This document shows, piece by piece, positions 25,495-31,286 of a stretch of 31,286 nt of DNA. The stretch comes from Chloroflexota bacterium (GTDB taxonomy: Bacteria > Chloroflexota > Ktedonobacteria > Ktedonobacterales > Ktedonobacteraceae). Numbering within the stretch: the stretch's first letter is position 1; each line of letters starts with the position of its first letter. Position numbers and translations under genes: made by a program. The notes beneath the pieces were generated by a model, which saw only the letters and a list, made by a program, of their open reading frames with translations, was not told where the DNA came from and searched no databases. The stretch is taken from the NCBI GenBank assembly GCA_005879655.1, contig VBJK01000485.1, positions 1 to 31,286 on the forward strand, in the 5' to 3' direction.

Positions 25495-26400
25495 ATGTTA
25501 GATTTTCCAACTTGGTTTAATACTAGTTGTTATGGTGGGTTAGCGTGTTGCATTTGTGCCATTATCGCTAACACGCTCTATACTATTATGCGCAAACGCG
25601 GGACAAATCATCAGTTGAGCGGCGTGCTCATTGCCTGCGTTCTTGCTGCATTACTTCTGCTGCCAGCCATCTACTGGTATAATTTTCGTTATCCCTTAAT
25701 ACAAAAGGTTGTCCCCTTTCTTGAGATTGTGCTCTTGCTGGGCTATATTACATTTTGTGGTTGGCTCTTGCCGTTGGGGGCGACTCTCGTTTACTGGCTA
25801 TTCGCTCGGCCACAGATGAGTGCTTCTGCCATACGTACAGTTGCCGCACAAAGTCAGCATAATCCACCAGCGACAATGGCGTGGCTACCTCCACGCTATC
25901 AGCAAGGTATGCTCATCCCCTTCGTCTTTGGCGAGGAGATACCGTGGGGCTGGTTAGAGTATCGTAGCGGTAACTTTCAAGGGCAACGCTTAGAACTCAA
26001 ACGTTGTATCATTACTCTGGGACGTGATGAAGATTGTGATATCTGGATTGATGATGAGATGGCTTCGCGCCGCCACGCTGAATTAGCTTGGTGTCAGGGG
26101 CAGGCCTATCTTACGGATTGTGATAGCCTCAATGGCATATTGCTCAATGGACAACGTGTGCGGGGCTTTGTCCAGGTATCAATGAATGATGTGATCGAGG
26201 TCGGCGAGCAACGTTTTGTCTTTTTGCTGGCCGATCAGCAAGCAGTTCCCTCTGACGAGAGCGATCCGCTGGCCCATCATAAGTGGCGTTCCGCGCTAGA
26301 AGAGCCTGGCACGGAACAATTCATTGCCCCTCCCTTTACAGATCCCATCAGTGGGACAGGCCCAACCCCCTTAAAGTTACCGAGTCGGCAGAAACAATAA
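25495..26400 (+). CDS. membrane protein with FHA domain
   Basis: A 301-residue protein with an N-terminal membrane part (about three TM helices in the first 105 residues, e.g. GVLIACVLAALLLLPAIYWY and IVLLLGYITFCGWLLPLGAT) and a cytoplasmic FHA domain at about 165-248. The FHA signature is complete: ITLGRDEDCDIWIDDEMASRRHAEL and SLNGILLNGQRV. FHA domains bind phosphothreonine, so it likely docks partners of Ser/Thr kinases, which are not coded nearby. The Pro/Ser-rich tail is probably disordered. The start is the ATG after GGGGAGGGGAAG (rather far, about 15 nt); an ATG at 25432 has no ribosome site. Its stop abuts the convergent MBL gene with no gap. Confidence 0.85.
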   Translation: MLDFPTWFNTSCYGGLACCICAIIANTLYTIMRKRGTNHQLSGVLIACVLAALLLLPAIYWYNFRYPLIQKVVPFLEIVLLLGYITFCGWLLPLGATLVYWLFARPQMSASAIRTVAAQSQHNPPATMAWLPPRYQQGMLIPFVFGEEIPWGWLEYRSGNFQGQRLELKRCIITLGRDEDCDIWIDDEMASRRHAELAWCQGQAYLTDCDSLNGILLNGQRVRGFVQVSMNDVIEVGEQRFVFLLADQQAVPSDESDPLAHHKWRSALEEPGTEQFIAPPFTDPISGTGPTPLKLPSRQKQ

Positions 26401-27084
26401 TTACCACTCAAACTCAACCTTGCTTAAGGGCTGTAGCGACAACACTGGGCGTCCGTGTCCTGGATAGAGGTAGCGAATGCTTAGACTACGCAATATGTGC
26501 AAGATCTCTTCGCGCTGATGACGGTCCGCTCCGCCGCGCCATAGCAGGGAACCACCCTCTAGCGCGACGAGGGTATCGCCACACAGTAACTCCTCTGAGA
26601 AAGGATGGTATACGCACAGGCTTTCGGAAGCATGACCCACACTGGCGATGATACGCCAATCCAAATGCCCTGGCAGACCCTCTACATCGTTGAGCCATAT
26701 ATCTACTAACTTGATCTGTTGGACCGAAGCTGGTAGCAAGAGGTCATGATGACCGAGTACTCCTGATAAGACCTGTCCCGCAAAATGGCCAAATTTCGGC
26801 AGGATTTTCTCCTCTGTCACCAATTGACGATTTATGGCCGAAGCTGCTACCGGAGCATGACAGAGACGACGTAATTTGTCTACTGCGCTGCTATGATCGG
26901 CGTGAAAGTGGGTCAGGACGATAAGATCAATGTCGTCTATCGTACGGTGCAGGAAGCGTTGAATATAGTCACAGAGCAAGCGCACTATGAGTTTGGCAAA
27001 ACGATCTGTGATCGTGTGGACCCGACGAGGCTGAAGTGGGGTCCGTGAATATGATGATTGGTTCGCAGTTACAAGCTTCAACAA
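26401..27084 (-). CDS. MBL-fold metallohydrolase, N-terminus apparently shortened
   Basis: Metallo-beta-lactamase-fold hydrolase, about 227 residues. Zinc motif LIVLTHFHADHSS (HxHxDH), a later metal His in IIASVGHASES (VGHASES for the usual GHTPGS), Asp in ELLCGDTLV and final His in LYPGHGRPV are all present. The usual first strands, of the form NVYLVxxxxLIDTG, are missing: RRVHTITDRFA runs directly into KLIVRLLCDYIQRFLHRTID, suggesting an in-frame loss of about 20 residues near 26990-26996. Start is TTG, weakly supported. The metal site survives, but fold stability is doubtful. Substrate unknown; glyoxalase-II-like and lactonase-like members share these motifs. Confidence 0.75.
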   Translation of the reverse strand: MLKLVTANQSSYSRTPLQPRRVHTITDRFAKLIVRLLCDYIQRFLHRTIDDIDLIVLTHFHADHSSAVDKLRRLCHAPVAASAINRQLVTEEKILPKFGHFAGQVLSGVLGHHDLLLPASVQQIKLVDIWLNDVEGLPGHLDWRIIASVGHASESLCVYHPFSEELLCGDTLVALEGGSLLWRGGADRHQREEILHILRSLSIRYLYPGHGRPVLSLQPLSKVEFEW

Positions 27085-27211
27085 GCCCTCGCAGGAAGCC
27101 CCTGGCCTTCAGCCATGAGTAGGAATGCAGTGGCCTTGCGTTGTGTACTCATAACTACATGATAGCATATGCACATTTCTTTTGCAATGTGATCTCATGC
27201 CCATTTACTGA

Positions 27212-27460
27212 GCCTTTCACCGAGACGCTTGGCTTCATCGACCTGCCGCACAACTCTGTAGCTTGATAGAGTCACTGCTAGCAAATCATATTGGAGTAGG
27301 AACGCTTGTTTTCACAGCGGACAACTATCTCATCCTTCCTATCCGCTCAAAACGTATTGGGATCTGGAGAGAAGAGATCACCCCATCTATCTCAGGAGCA
27401 ACAAGCTTTGATGATGATTTATACGGCTTTCGACCTGGACCCATCTGTAGCTGGATGTGA
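27212..27460 (+). pseudogene. Nudix-like hydrolase, N-terminal fragment
   Basis: An open stretch reads WLHRPAAQLCSLIESLLANH then IGVGTLVFTADNYLILPIRSKRIGIWREEITPSISGATSFD, like the first half of Nudix-type proteins in which a strand NHxGVxxLVxTADxxLxLxxRS precedes the substrate loop. It stops at a TGA before any Nudix box. No start or ribosome site is convincing. It is probably a broken remnant; the family call rests on pattern only. Confidence 0.45.
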
Positions 27461-27472
27461 GAAAGACCACCA

Positions 27473-27886
27473 GTGGAAATCGCAGGTCCCTCTCTCTTGA
27501 AGAGTGATGGGTGTTTCTCCTTTGGAAAAATAAAAACAACCTGGAAAATTCTTGATGGCGATGGGACTGGTATGTACCTACCAGAGCATATTTATTCTCA
27601 TTACATTCCATTTGCTGAGGAGCTTCCTGCGGAATATGTCCTAACAGTTCTACAACACCATAATATGCGTAGAATCATACTTGTTACATCGCCATTTCAC
27701 CAATTGCGCACGTATCTCACTTTTGCAAAAGTTTTTCAGCGGTATAGAATAGAAATTATAAACTACTATGCTAATACAGGGGAGTGGCATCCATTGACGT
27801 GGTTTTTCTCCAAAGAGCATCGAGATCTAGCGAAAAGCGAAACTGAGCGCATTAAGCTTTACCGCGCTAAAGGTGACATCCTCTAG
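27473..27886 (+). pseudogene. YdcF/SanA (DUF218)-like protein, C-terminal fragment
   Basis: The C-terminal half of a DUF218 (YdcF/ElyC/SanA-like) protein: MRRIILVTSPFHQLRTYLTF with the family LVTSxxHxxRA-type motif, VFQRYRIEIINYYANTGEW, HPLTWFFSKEHRDL and a C-terminal YRAKGDIL. The N-terminal half with the GGG motif is absent; sequence before about 27560 does not fit. It could be translated from an ATG at 27473 but has no ribosome site. It is in the same frame as the Nudix-like fragment upstream, but the two do not belong to one family. Confidence 0.55.
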
Positions 27887-28039
27887 TAGCAAAATACGTG
27901 TACGAATTGCTAGCTTCAGGCAACTCCCTCGTGTCCAGCGTGTTACTCGTGTCTTTGCTAGCAAGTTTGAGGTAGAGGAAAGCAAAGGGAAGTAGCGCAA
28001 AACGCGGGCGGACGCACTCTTCATAGGCAAATGAGCAGG

Positions 28040-28069
28040 AAGAACCTCCCTGCGGGGGATGAGGTTCTT
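28040..28069. terminator. hairpin between convergent units
   Basis: AAGAACCTC (28040-28048) and GAGGTTCTT (28061-28069) form a perfect 9-bp stem with a 12-nt loop. It lies 14 nt beyond the end of the minus-strand unit and after the plus-strand YdcF-like fragment. No long T-tract follows, so terminator strength is uncertain. Confidence 0.5.
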
Positions 28070-28082
28070 TCGAGCACAGCAT

Positions 28083-28268
28083 TTACCAATGCATGGCACG
28101 CATAATAATAAGTATGACACACAACACTATCAGCACAATCATGATCATCCTTTCAGGCGTGATGTATTGCAGAATTGGCGATTTCCGAGATTGTACTACT
28201 GGCAAGGATGCCTCTGTAGAGGAATCTGGCATTATCTCTACGGGCACGTCTAGGTTATTTTCACTCAA
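28083..28268 (-). CDS. small tail-anchored membrane protein
   Basis: A 61-residue protein: a polar, acidic N-terminus and a single C-terminal TM helix, roughly MIMIVLIVLCVILIIMRA, ending in a few residues, the form of a tail-anchored protein. Start is a TTG one base after the stop of the upstream gene, so translation would depend on coupling. I do not recognise the family. The position suggests a membrane partner of the upstream 203-residue protein. Confidence 0.5.
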   Translation of the reverse strand: MSENNLDVPVEIMPDSSTEASLPVVQSRKSPILQYITPERMIMIVLIVLCVILIIMRAMHW

Positions 28269-28269
28269 A

Positions 28270-28881
28270 TCAAAAGGGTTCTTGAGGCCAAATCACCACC
28301 TCTCCTGGGTTATTAAAATACTTTTGATAAACATCAACCAGAGAATGTATTTTTTGCAAGTAGTTAGGGGATTCCTCCAAATGAAACCCAAGTTGCATTT
28401 GGATAAGAACTCGTATAACCGCAAGATCACGCATATCTCGATCGTTGCTAAAGGCGAATTTCTTGCTGTCCTGAATGGCGTCCTCTCTTAAGTCCAACTC
28501 TTCTTGTGTATGTTCCTCTATACCTTCCGAAACATCATCCAACCCTTTTTGGAAGCGCTCCTGATATGCCTTGGTGTATACTGTTATCAACCTCTTACGT
28601 TCATCAATCTCAGGAGGTGCGCCTCCTGTCACGTAGAGTTCCTTGATGGCGTTCTGTGCTAAACGTGTACTCCTTGCGGCAAGTCTATCCTCATTAATTC
28701 CGACAATTGCCCCACTTCGCTTCATTCTTTCAATCTCGTCCAAATCATCAACTGCTTGCCATTTTGCCTTGTTCTCCAGTGGCTTATCGCCCATTGATAA
28801 CCTTTTATCTGTACTCTCCGATGGATCAGTCATATCCCCTATTGTTGCTGGTTGCTTGTCTTCATAGGATGGATCTGGCAT
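28270..28881 (-). CDS. hypothetical helical protein, partner of a small membrane protein
   Basis: Unrecognised, 203 residues from the ATG at 28881 (MPDPSYEDK); the frame stays open to 29058, but the extra part is Arg/His/Pro-rich and has no ribosome site. AAAGG lies about 15 nt before the chosen ATG, which is far. The N-terminal 45 residues are polar and probably disordered. The rest is charged and helical (DDLDEIERMKRSGAIVGINE, RLAARSTRLAQNAIKELYV, KAYQERFQKGLDDVSEGIEE) with a conserved-looking end VDVYQKYFNNPGEVVIWPQ. No signal peptide or TM helix. It is followed after one base by a small tail-anchored protein. Confidence 0.55.
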   Translation of the reverse strand: MPDPSYEDKQPATIGDMTDPSESTDKRLSMGDKPLENKAKWQAVDDLDEIERMKRSGAIVGINEDRLAARSTRLAQNAIKELYVTGGAPPEIDERKRLITVYTKAYQERFQKGLDDVSEGIEEHTQEELDLREDAIQDSKKFAFSNDRDMRDLAVIRVLIQMQLGFHLEESPNYLQKIHSLVDVYQKYFNNPGEVVIWPQEPF

Positions 28882-29262
28882 GATGATGAAAATGATCCTT
28901 TCTGCTGTAACTGGAATATAGACACGAATAACTTTGGGAAGCCCTACAGGAACGGGCAGTAAGGAGGGACGACTATAGCGACGCTTATGCCATTTACGCC
29001 ACGCATGAGGGCCGTGTCGTCCATATGGATGAGACCGCATAGAACATTCAACAGCCATTCAAAAGTTAACAGGCGCGTTACAGTTTGGAAATACAGAGGA
29101 TACAATACATATATAAATTATCATTACATATCAAAGCATGTCAATAGAACATATATTCTTTTGGTGTTGTTTGGTATACAGTCCTTGACATGAAAGCAAG
29201 AGCTGGCTGGTCTATCACACCGCTAGCTATCAAGGTAACACCCCACTTTCTAGTCCAATGCC
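28882..29262. other. leader region of the hypothetical unit, no supported gene
   Basis: This holds the upstream extension of the minus-strand frame (28882-29058) and an AT-rich stretch (29080-29200) that is likely to carry its promoter. I see no recognisable coding sequence or hairpin. Confidence 0.4.
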
Positions 29263-29324
29263 TAGCCACCGTAGCCACCGTAGCCGCGTAGCCAGTGTAG
29301 CCAAGATGTAAAAACTGGCTACAA
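29263..29324. repeat. short TAGCC tandem repeats with hairpin
   Basis: Five TAGCC steps spaced 8-9 nt apart (TAGCCACCG twice, then TAGCCGCG, TAGCCAGTG, TAGCCAAG) run into a hairpin TGTAGCCA/TGGCTACA with a 12-nt loop. It lies about 45 nt beyond the 3' end of the XRE gene. It could be iteron-like protein-binding sites or a terminator for that gene. Confidence 0.55.
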
Positions 29325-29367
29325 CTGAGATGTCATGACCAGGATGCACTCAACTAGGCAACGGCCA

Positions 29368-29577
29368 TCAATGGTCTTTACCTTCATCTACAATGAGATC
29401 GCCAGATCTGACACCTAAAGCTCTCGCTATTTTTTCAAGCTGGTCCAGTTCTACCCGCTGCATATTGTTATTCCAGTACCTATTGAGTAACTGAAGTGTT
29501 ACCTGACTCTTTTCTGCCAGTTCCTTCTGTGTCAGCTTTTGCTGTCGAGCTTCCTCTTTGATACGCAGTCGTGCCAT
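29368..29577 (-). CDS. small XRE-family (Cro/C1-type) repressor
   Basis: A 69-residue DNA-binding protein consisting only of a helix-turn-helix domain: LRIKEEARQQKLTQKELAEK, SQVTLQLLNRYWNNN and VELDQLEKIARALGVRSGDL with the terminal LIVDE typical of Cro/C1-type HTH proteins. AAAGGAG lies 6 nt before the ATG. It diverges from the ORF6N gene, so the 209-nt gap, with its DnaA-box dyad, may hold its operator. The arrangement resembles phage or plasmid control regions. Confidence 0.88.
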   Translation of the reverse strand: MARLRIKEEARQQKLTQKELAEKSQVTLQLLNRYWNNNMQRVELDQLEKIARALGVRSGDLIVDEGKDH

Positions 29578-29730
29578 TGTTCACTCCTTTCTATTTGCCG
29601 CTAAGCTCATACCCAAGAGTATCACCATTTCACTAGTTCGTCAATGAGCATAATATCGTATTGGCAAGTTAACGTTAGCAGCATATCATTAATAGAGAGA
29701 GTTTAGAGAAGCAGTCATCATGTATGTCCA

Positions 29731-29766
29731 GTTATCCACAACGGATGTGGAGAGGTTGTGGATAAC
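29731..29766. promoter_or_regulatory. inverted pair of perfect DnaA boxes
   Basis: TTATCCACA (29732-29740) and its reverse TGTGGATAA (29757-29765) are both exact DnaA-box consensus sites, within an 11-bp dyad GTTATCCACAA/TTGTGGATAAC separated by 14 nt. It lies 20 nt upstream of the ORF6N start and in the gap to the divergent XRE gene. It could be an origin-like element, DnaA-controlled promoter or a repressor operator. Confidence 0.7.
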
Positions 29767-29786
29767 ATCGAAGAAAGGATGAGTAC

Positions 29787-30380
29787 ATGAACACATTACC
29801 GCATGTTATAAAACATTGTTACCAGCGTGTTTTGACTACACGTCAACTTGCTCAACATCTTGAGACCGATGAGAACAATATCCAGAAAAATTACAGCCGC
29901 AACAAGGATCACTTTGTTTTAGGAGAGGATTACTTTTTGTTGGAGGGAGATGACTTAGAGAACTTCAAAGAATTGCACCTGACATTTTGTCAGGCACAAA
30001 ATTTGAACATGGTTCGTTCTCTCTATGTCTGGACGGAATTTGGAACGTTGCTCCATGTAAAGTCTATAGGCACTGATAAAGCTTGGCAGATCTATAAATG
30101 GTTACGCCGAGACTATTATGATAGAGGAGAGCAACTCGCCCAACTCTCACGACCGCAGGTGCCCAACATGGAGGAGATCCAAGCGGCCTACACTCTAGTA
30201 CAGGCTGCCAAAGAGCAACTAGAGCAAGTACGCGCCGATGCTAACCGACGTATTGCTGAGGCAACCACCGCCTATGGGCAAGCGCAAGCGCGGTTTCACG
30301 AGCTAATAGAGCCACTTGGCGAACTGGGAAAAGCTCTTGCTCCGCGCGCATTAGGCCAGCGGAAAAAGCCGTTAAAATAG
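29787..30380 (+). CDS. ORF6N-domain (KilA-N-type) DNA-binding protein
   Basis: A 197-residue protein. Residues about 12-110 form an ORF6N domain, found in phage and plasmid-borne DNA-binding proteins: RVLTTRQLAQHLETDENNIQ, KNYSRNKDHFVLGEDYFLLE, MVRSLYVWTEFGTLLHVKSI and DKAWQIYKWLRRDYYD. Residues 125-175 are a helical coiled coil (EEIQAAYTLVQAAKEQLEQV, ADANRRIAEATTAYGQAQAR) and the end is basic. AAAGGA lies 7 nt before the ATG. It reads away from the XRE repressor, with the DnaA-box dyad just upstream, and is followed at 21 nt by a small winged-helix gene. It probably belongs to a mobile-element remnant. Confidence 0.86.
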   Translation: MNTLPHVIKHCYQRVLTTRQLAQHLETDENNIQKNYSRNKDHFVLGEDYFLLEGDDLENFKELHLTFCQAQNLNMVRSLYVWTEFGTLLHVKSIGTDKAWQIYKWLRRDYYDRGEQLAQLSRPQVPNMEEIQAAYTLVQAAKEQLEQVRADANRRIAEATTAYGQAQARFHELIEPLGELGKALAPRALGQRKKPLK

Positions 30381-30401
30381 TTTTCTGCAAAGTTCGTCCA
30401 A

Positions 30402-30635
30402 ATGGATAGTGATGAGACAGCTACAGCAGGACCACCAATAGAGGATATATTGTCTTCTTACATGCAGTCTGTCGGGAAACCACTCACTACACGCGATATT
30501 CTGCGATGCGGTCCACCTCCCATACGCAAGCTGAAGGCAAAAGAGGTACAGGACTTGCTAGGGTTCTTGGAACGATCCGGGGTAGTAAGCACAGAGAGGA
30601 AAGGGAAGGTGCTATGGTACACCTTTGTTTCTTGA
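30402..30635 (+). CDS. small winged-helix-like protein
   Basis: A 77-residue protein whose core PLTTRDILRCGPPPIRKLKA, KEVQDLLGFLERSGVVSTER and WYTF fits a winged-helix fold like the C-terminal domain seen after replication or primase-type proteins of mobile elements. It follows the ORF6N gene by 21 nt with only a weak ribosome site, so it is probably co-transcribed. It may be a separate gene or the detached end of a longer one. Function unknown. Confidence 0.6.
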   Translation: MDSDETATAGPPIEDILSSYMQSVGKPLTTRDILRCGPPPIRKLKAKEVQDLLGFLERSGVVSTERKGKVLWYTFVS

Positions 30636-30661
30636 GCCGAGTGTCGCAATTGTCGCTGGTC

Positions 30662-30886
30662 GCAATTGTCGCAGAACTTTGTTTTTCAGCGACAAAATGG
30701 ACAGAGAGTCTTCCAAGCACGTATAAAACTCGTGTTGTTGAAGGGTTAAGCAGACCAATTGATCGCGGTGCAAATGGGGAAGCGCCAGATGTCTATCGCT
30801 GCGCTTGTCGCGGATTGGCAGAAGAACTAGGACTGCGTGAAGCCACCGAAAGGGCAAAGGGACATGGGATGTGTTTCTTGAGCTAA
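30662..30886 (+). pseudogene. Nudix-like fragment
   Basis: A frame without its own start reads KWTESLPSTYKTRVVEGLSR, PIDRGANGEAPDVYRCACRG and LAEELGLREATERAKG. RGLAEELGL resembles the end of a Nudix box (REUxEExGU) with the first Glu replaced by Gly. Both ends run into unrelated sequence. It resembles the other half of the Nudix-like fragment at 27212-27460, but I cannot show that they derive from one gene. Confidence 0.42.
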
Positions 30887-30961
30887 AAGAATAAAACCAC
30901 CGGACAGGACAACGTCCAAGCCCTTTAGTTAGCTCTCTGCAAGTGCTTCTGTTCTGATCGC

Positions 30962-31114
30962 TTATTCCGCCTTATGTGTGAGTGTCGTGAGCAGTTGTAG
31001 CGCTTGGTCAAGCTTGCCCTCTAAAGATTGGAAATCCGTTAGCTCTTCTGCGTGTTGATCAGACCCAGGAGCCGTGGATACGCAAAATGGTGCGAGACGT
31101 GTTAATGAGATCAT
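30962..31114 (-). CDS. small acidic/hydrophilic protein downstream of TIR gene
   Basis: A 50-residue frame (MISLTRLAPFCV to LLTTLTHKAE) starts 3 nt after the stop of the TIR-domain gene. GGAGG within the TIR coding end lies about 15 nt before its ATG, so coupling is possible. The C-terminal half is an amphipathic helix (FQSLEGKLDQALQLLTTL). I do not recognise it; a chance frame is possible. Confidence 0.42.
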   Translation of the reverse strand: MISLTRLAPFCVSTAPGSDQHAEELTDFQSLEGKLDQALQLLTTLTHKAE

Positions 31115-31117
31115 GTC

Positions 31118-31286
31118 TCAAGGTATGCTTTCCTCCAGATCCCGCTTGCCGGTAATACCCCACAACAGCCGTTGCAATGGATCAGGATCTTGGACCCGAA
31201 AGTCTACCCAGGTCATAGCTCGTAGGAACACAGGCAATACAGGTTCGTGGGGAGCGTCTGGCAACAGTACAGGAATCACCGGGCAT
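31118..31286 (-). CDS. TIR-domain protein, C-terminus only (partial)
   Basis: The gene runs off the right edge. The visible C-terminal residues read VIPVLLPDAPHEPVLPVFLR, AMTWVDFRVQDPDPLQRLLW, GITGKRDLEESIP, which matches the end of TIR domains used by bacterial conflict proteins (IPVLLPG, LPxFL, WVDFR, LxxLIWGITG). TIR domains signal or degrade NAD+ when a fused or partnered sensor is triggered. The catalytic Glu and any sensor lie outside the window. Confidence 0.75.
   Translation of the reverse strand, partial: CPVIPVLLPDAPHEPVLPVFLRAMTWVDFRVQDPDPLQRLLWGITGKRDLEESIP

Noticed and set aside
30506..30661. Frame overlapping the small winged-helix gene and joined to the Nudix-like fragment
   Set aside because: The first part is the winged-helix gene read in another frame; only the part after about 30662 looks coding.

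Overview
The window looks like a chromosomal segment of a filamentous, spore-forming Chloroflexota of the Ktedonobacteria type. This is inferred from the gene style and not from any marker gene: a bacterial NO synthase, an XRE-TPR regulator, PATAN/winged-helix proteins, STAND/TIR/caspase conflict genes and many dispersed hairpin repeats. No rRNA, tRNA or CRISPR array was seen.

Left part (1-12,900): an intact 14-TM DHA2 drug exporter; a broken alkaline-phosphatase-superfamily lipoprotein; a small Cys/aromatic-rich orphan; and a two-gene conflict unit in which an EACC1-like protein overlaps a caspase-like protease fused to a jacalin-like lectin domain. Head-to-head with that unit lies a decayed NACHT NTPase fragment. 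Then come a DUF815 AAA+ ATPase overlapping an MFS exporter, a cluster of REP-like palindromes, an NHL-repeat lipoprotein, a broken PAP2 phosphatase and a diacylglycerol-kinase-family lipid kinase.

Middle (13,000-24,200): bioB lies behind a decayed XRE-TPR regulator. A same-strand cluster follows of NO synthase, a winged-helix/globin fusion and a PATAN/Pro-rich/winged-helix protein, which I propose as a nitric-oxide module; two 75-nt direct repeats, each with an operator-like dyad, lie upstream of the NOS gene. After a YflT-like stress protein comes a bioF-bioA-bioD operon on the minus strand. Its bioD is broken and its bioF is flanked on both sides by REP-like repeats. A TnpB (IS605 OrfB) remnant follows.

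Right part (24,200-31,286): a PstS-like phosphate-binding lipoprotein diverges from a membrane FHA protein. An MBL-fold hydrolase follows, then Nudix-like and YdcF-like fragments and an unrecognised two-gene unit with a small tail-anchored protein. An XRE repressor diverges from an ORF6N-domain gene across two inverted perfect DnaA boxes, followed by a small winged-helix gene. The window ends in the C-terminus of a TIR-domain gene on the minus strand, followed by a small ORF.

A recurring oddity: three genes (the phosphatase-like lipoprotein, PAP2, bioD) have lost a short internal segment with a frameshift, two more (MFS at 7.5 kb, MBL hydrolase) appear to have lost one in frame, and the XRE-TPR gene has a nonsense codon plus a frameshift. 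This is either real regional decay or an assembly/consensus problem, and raw reads should decide.
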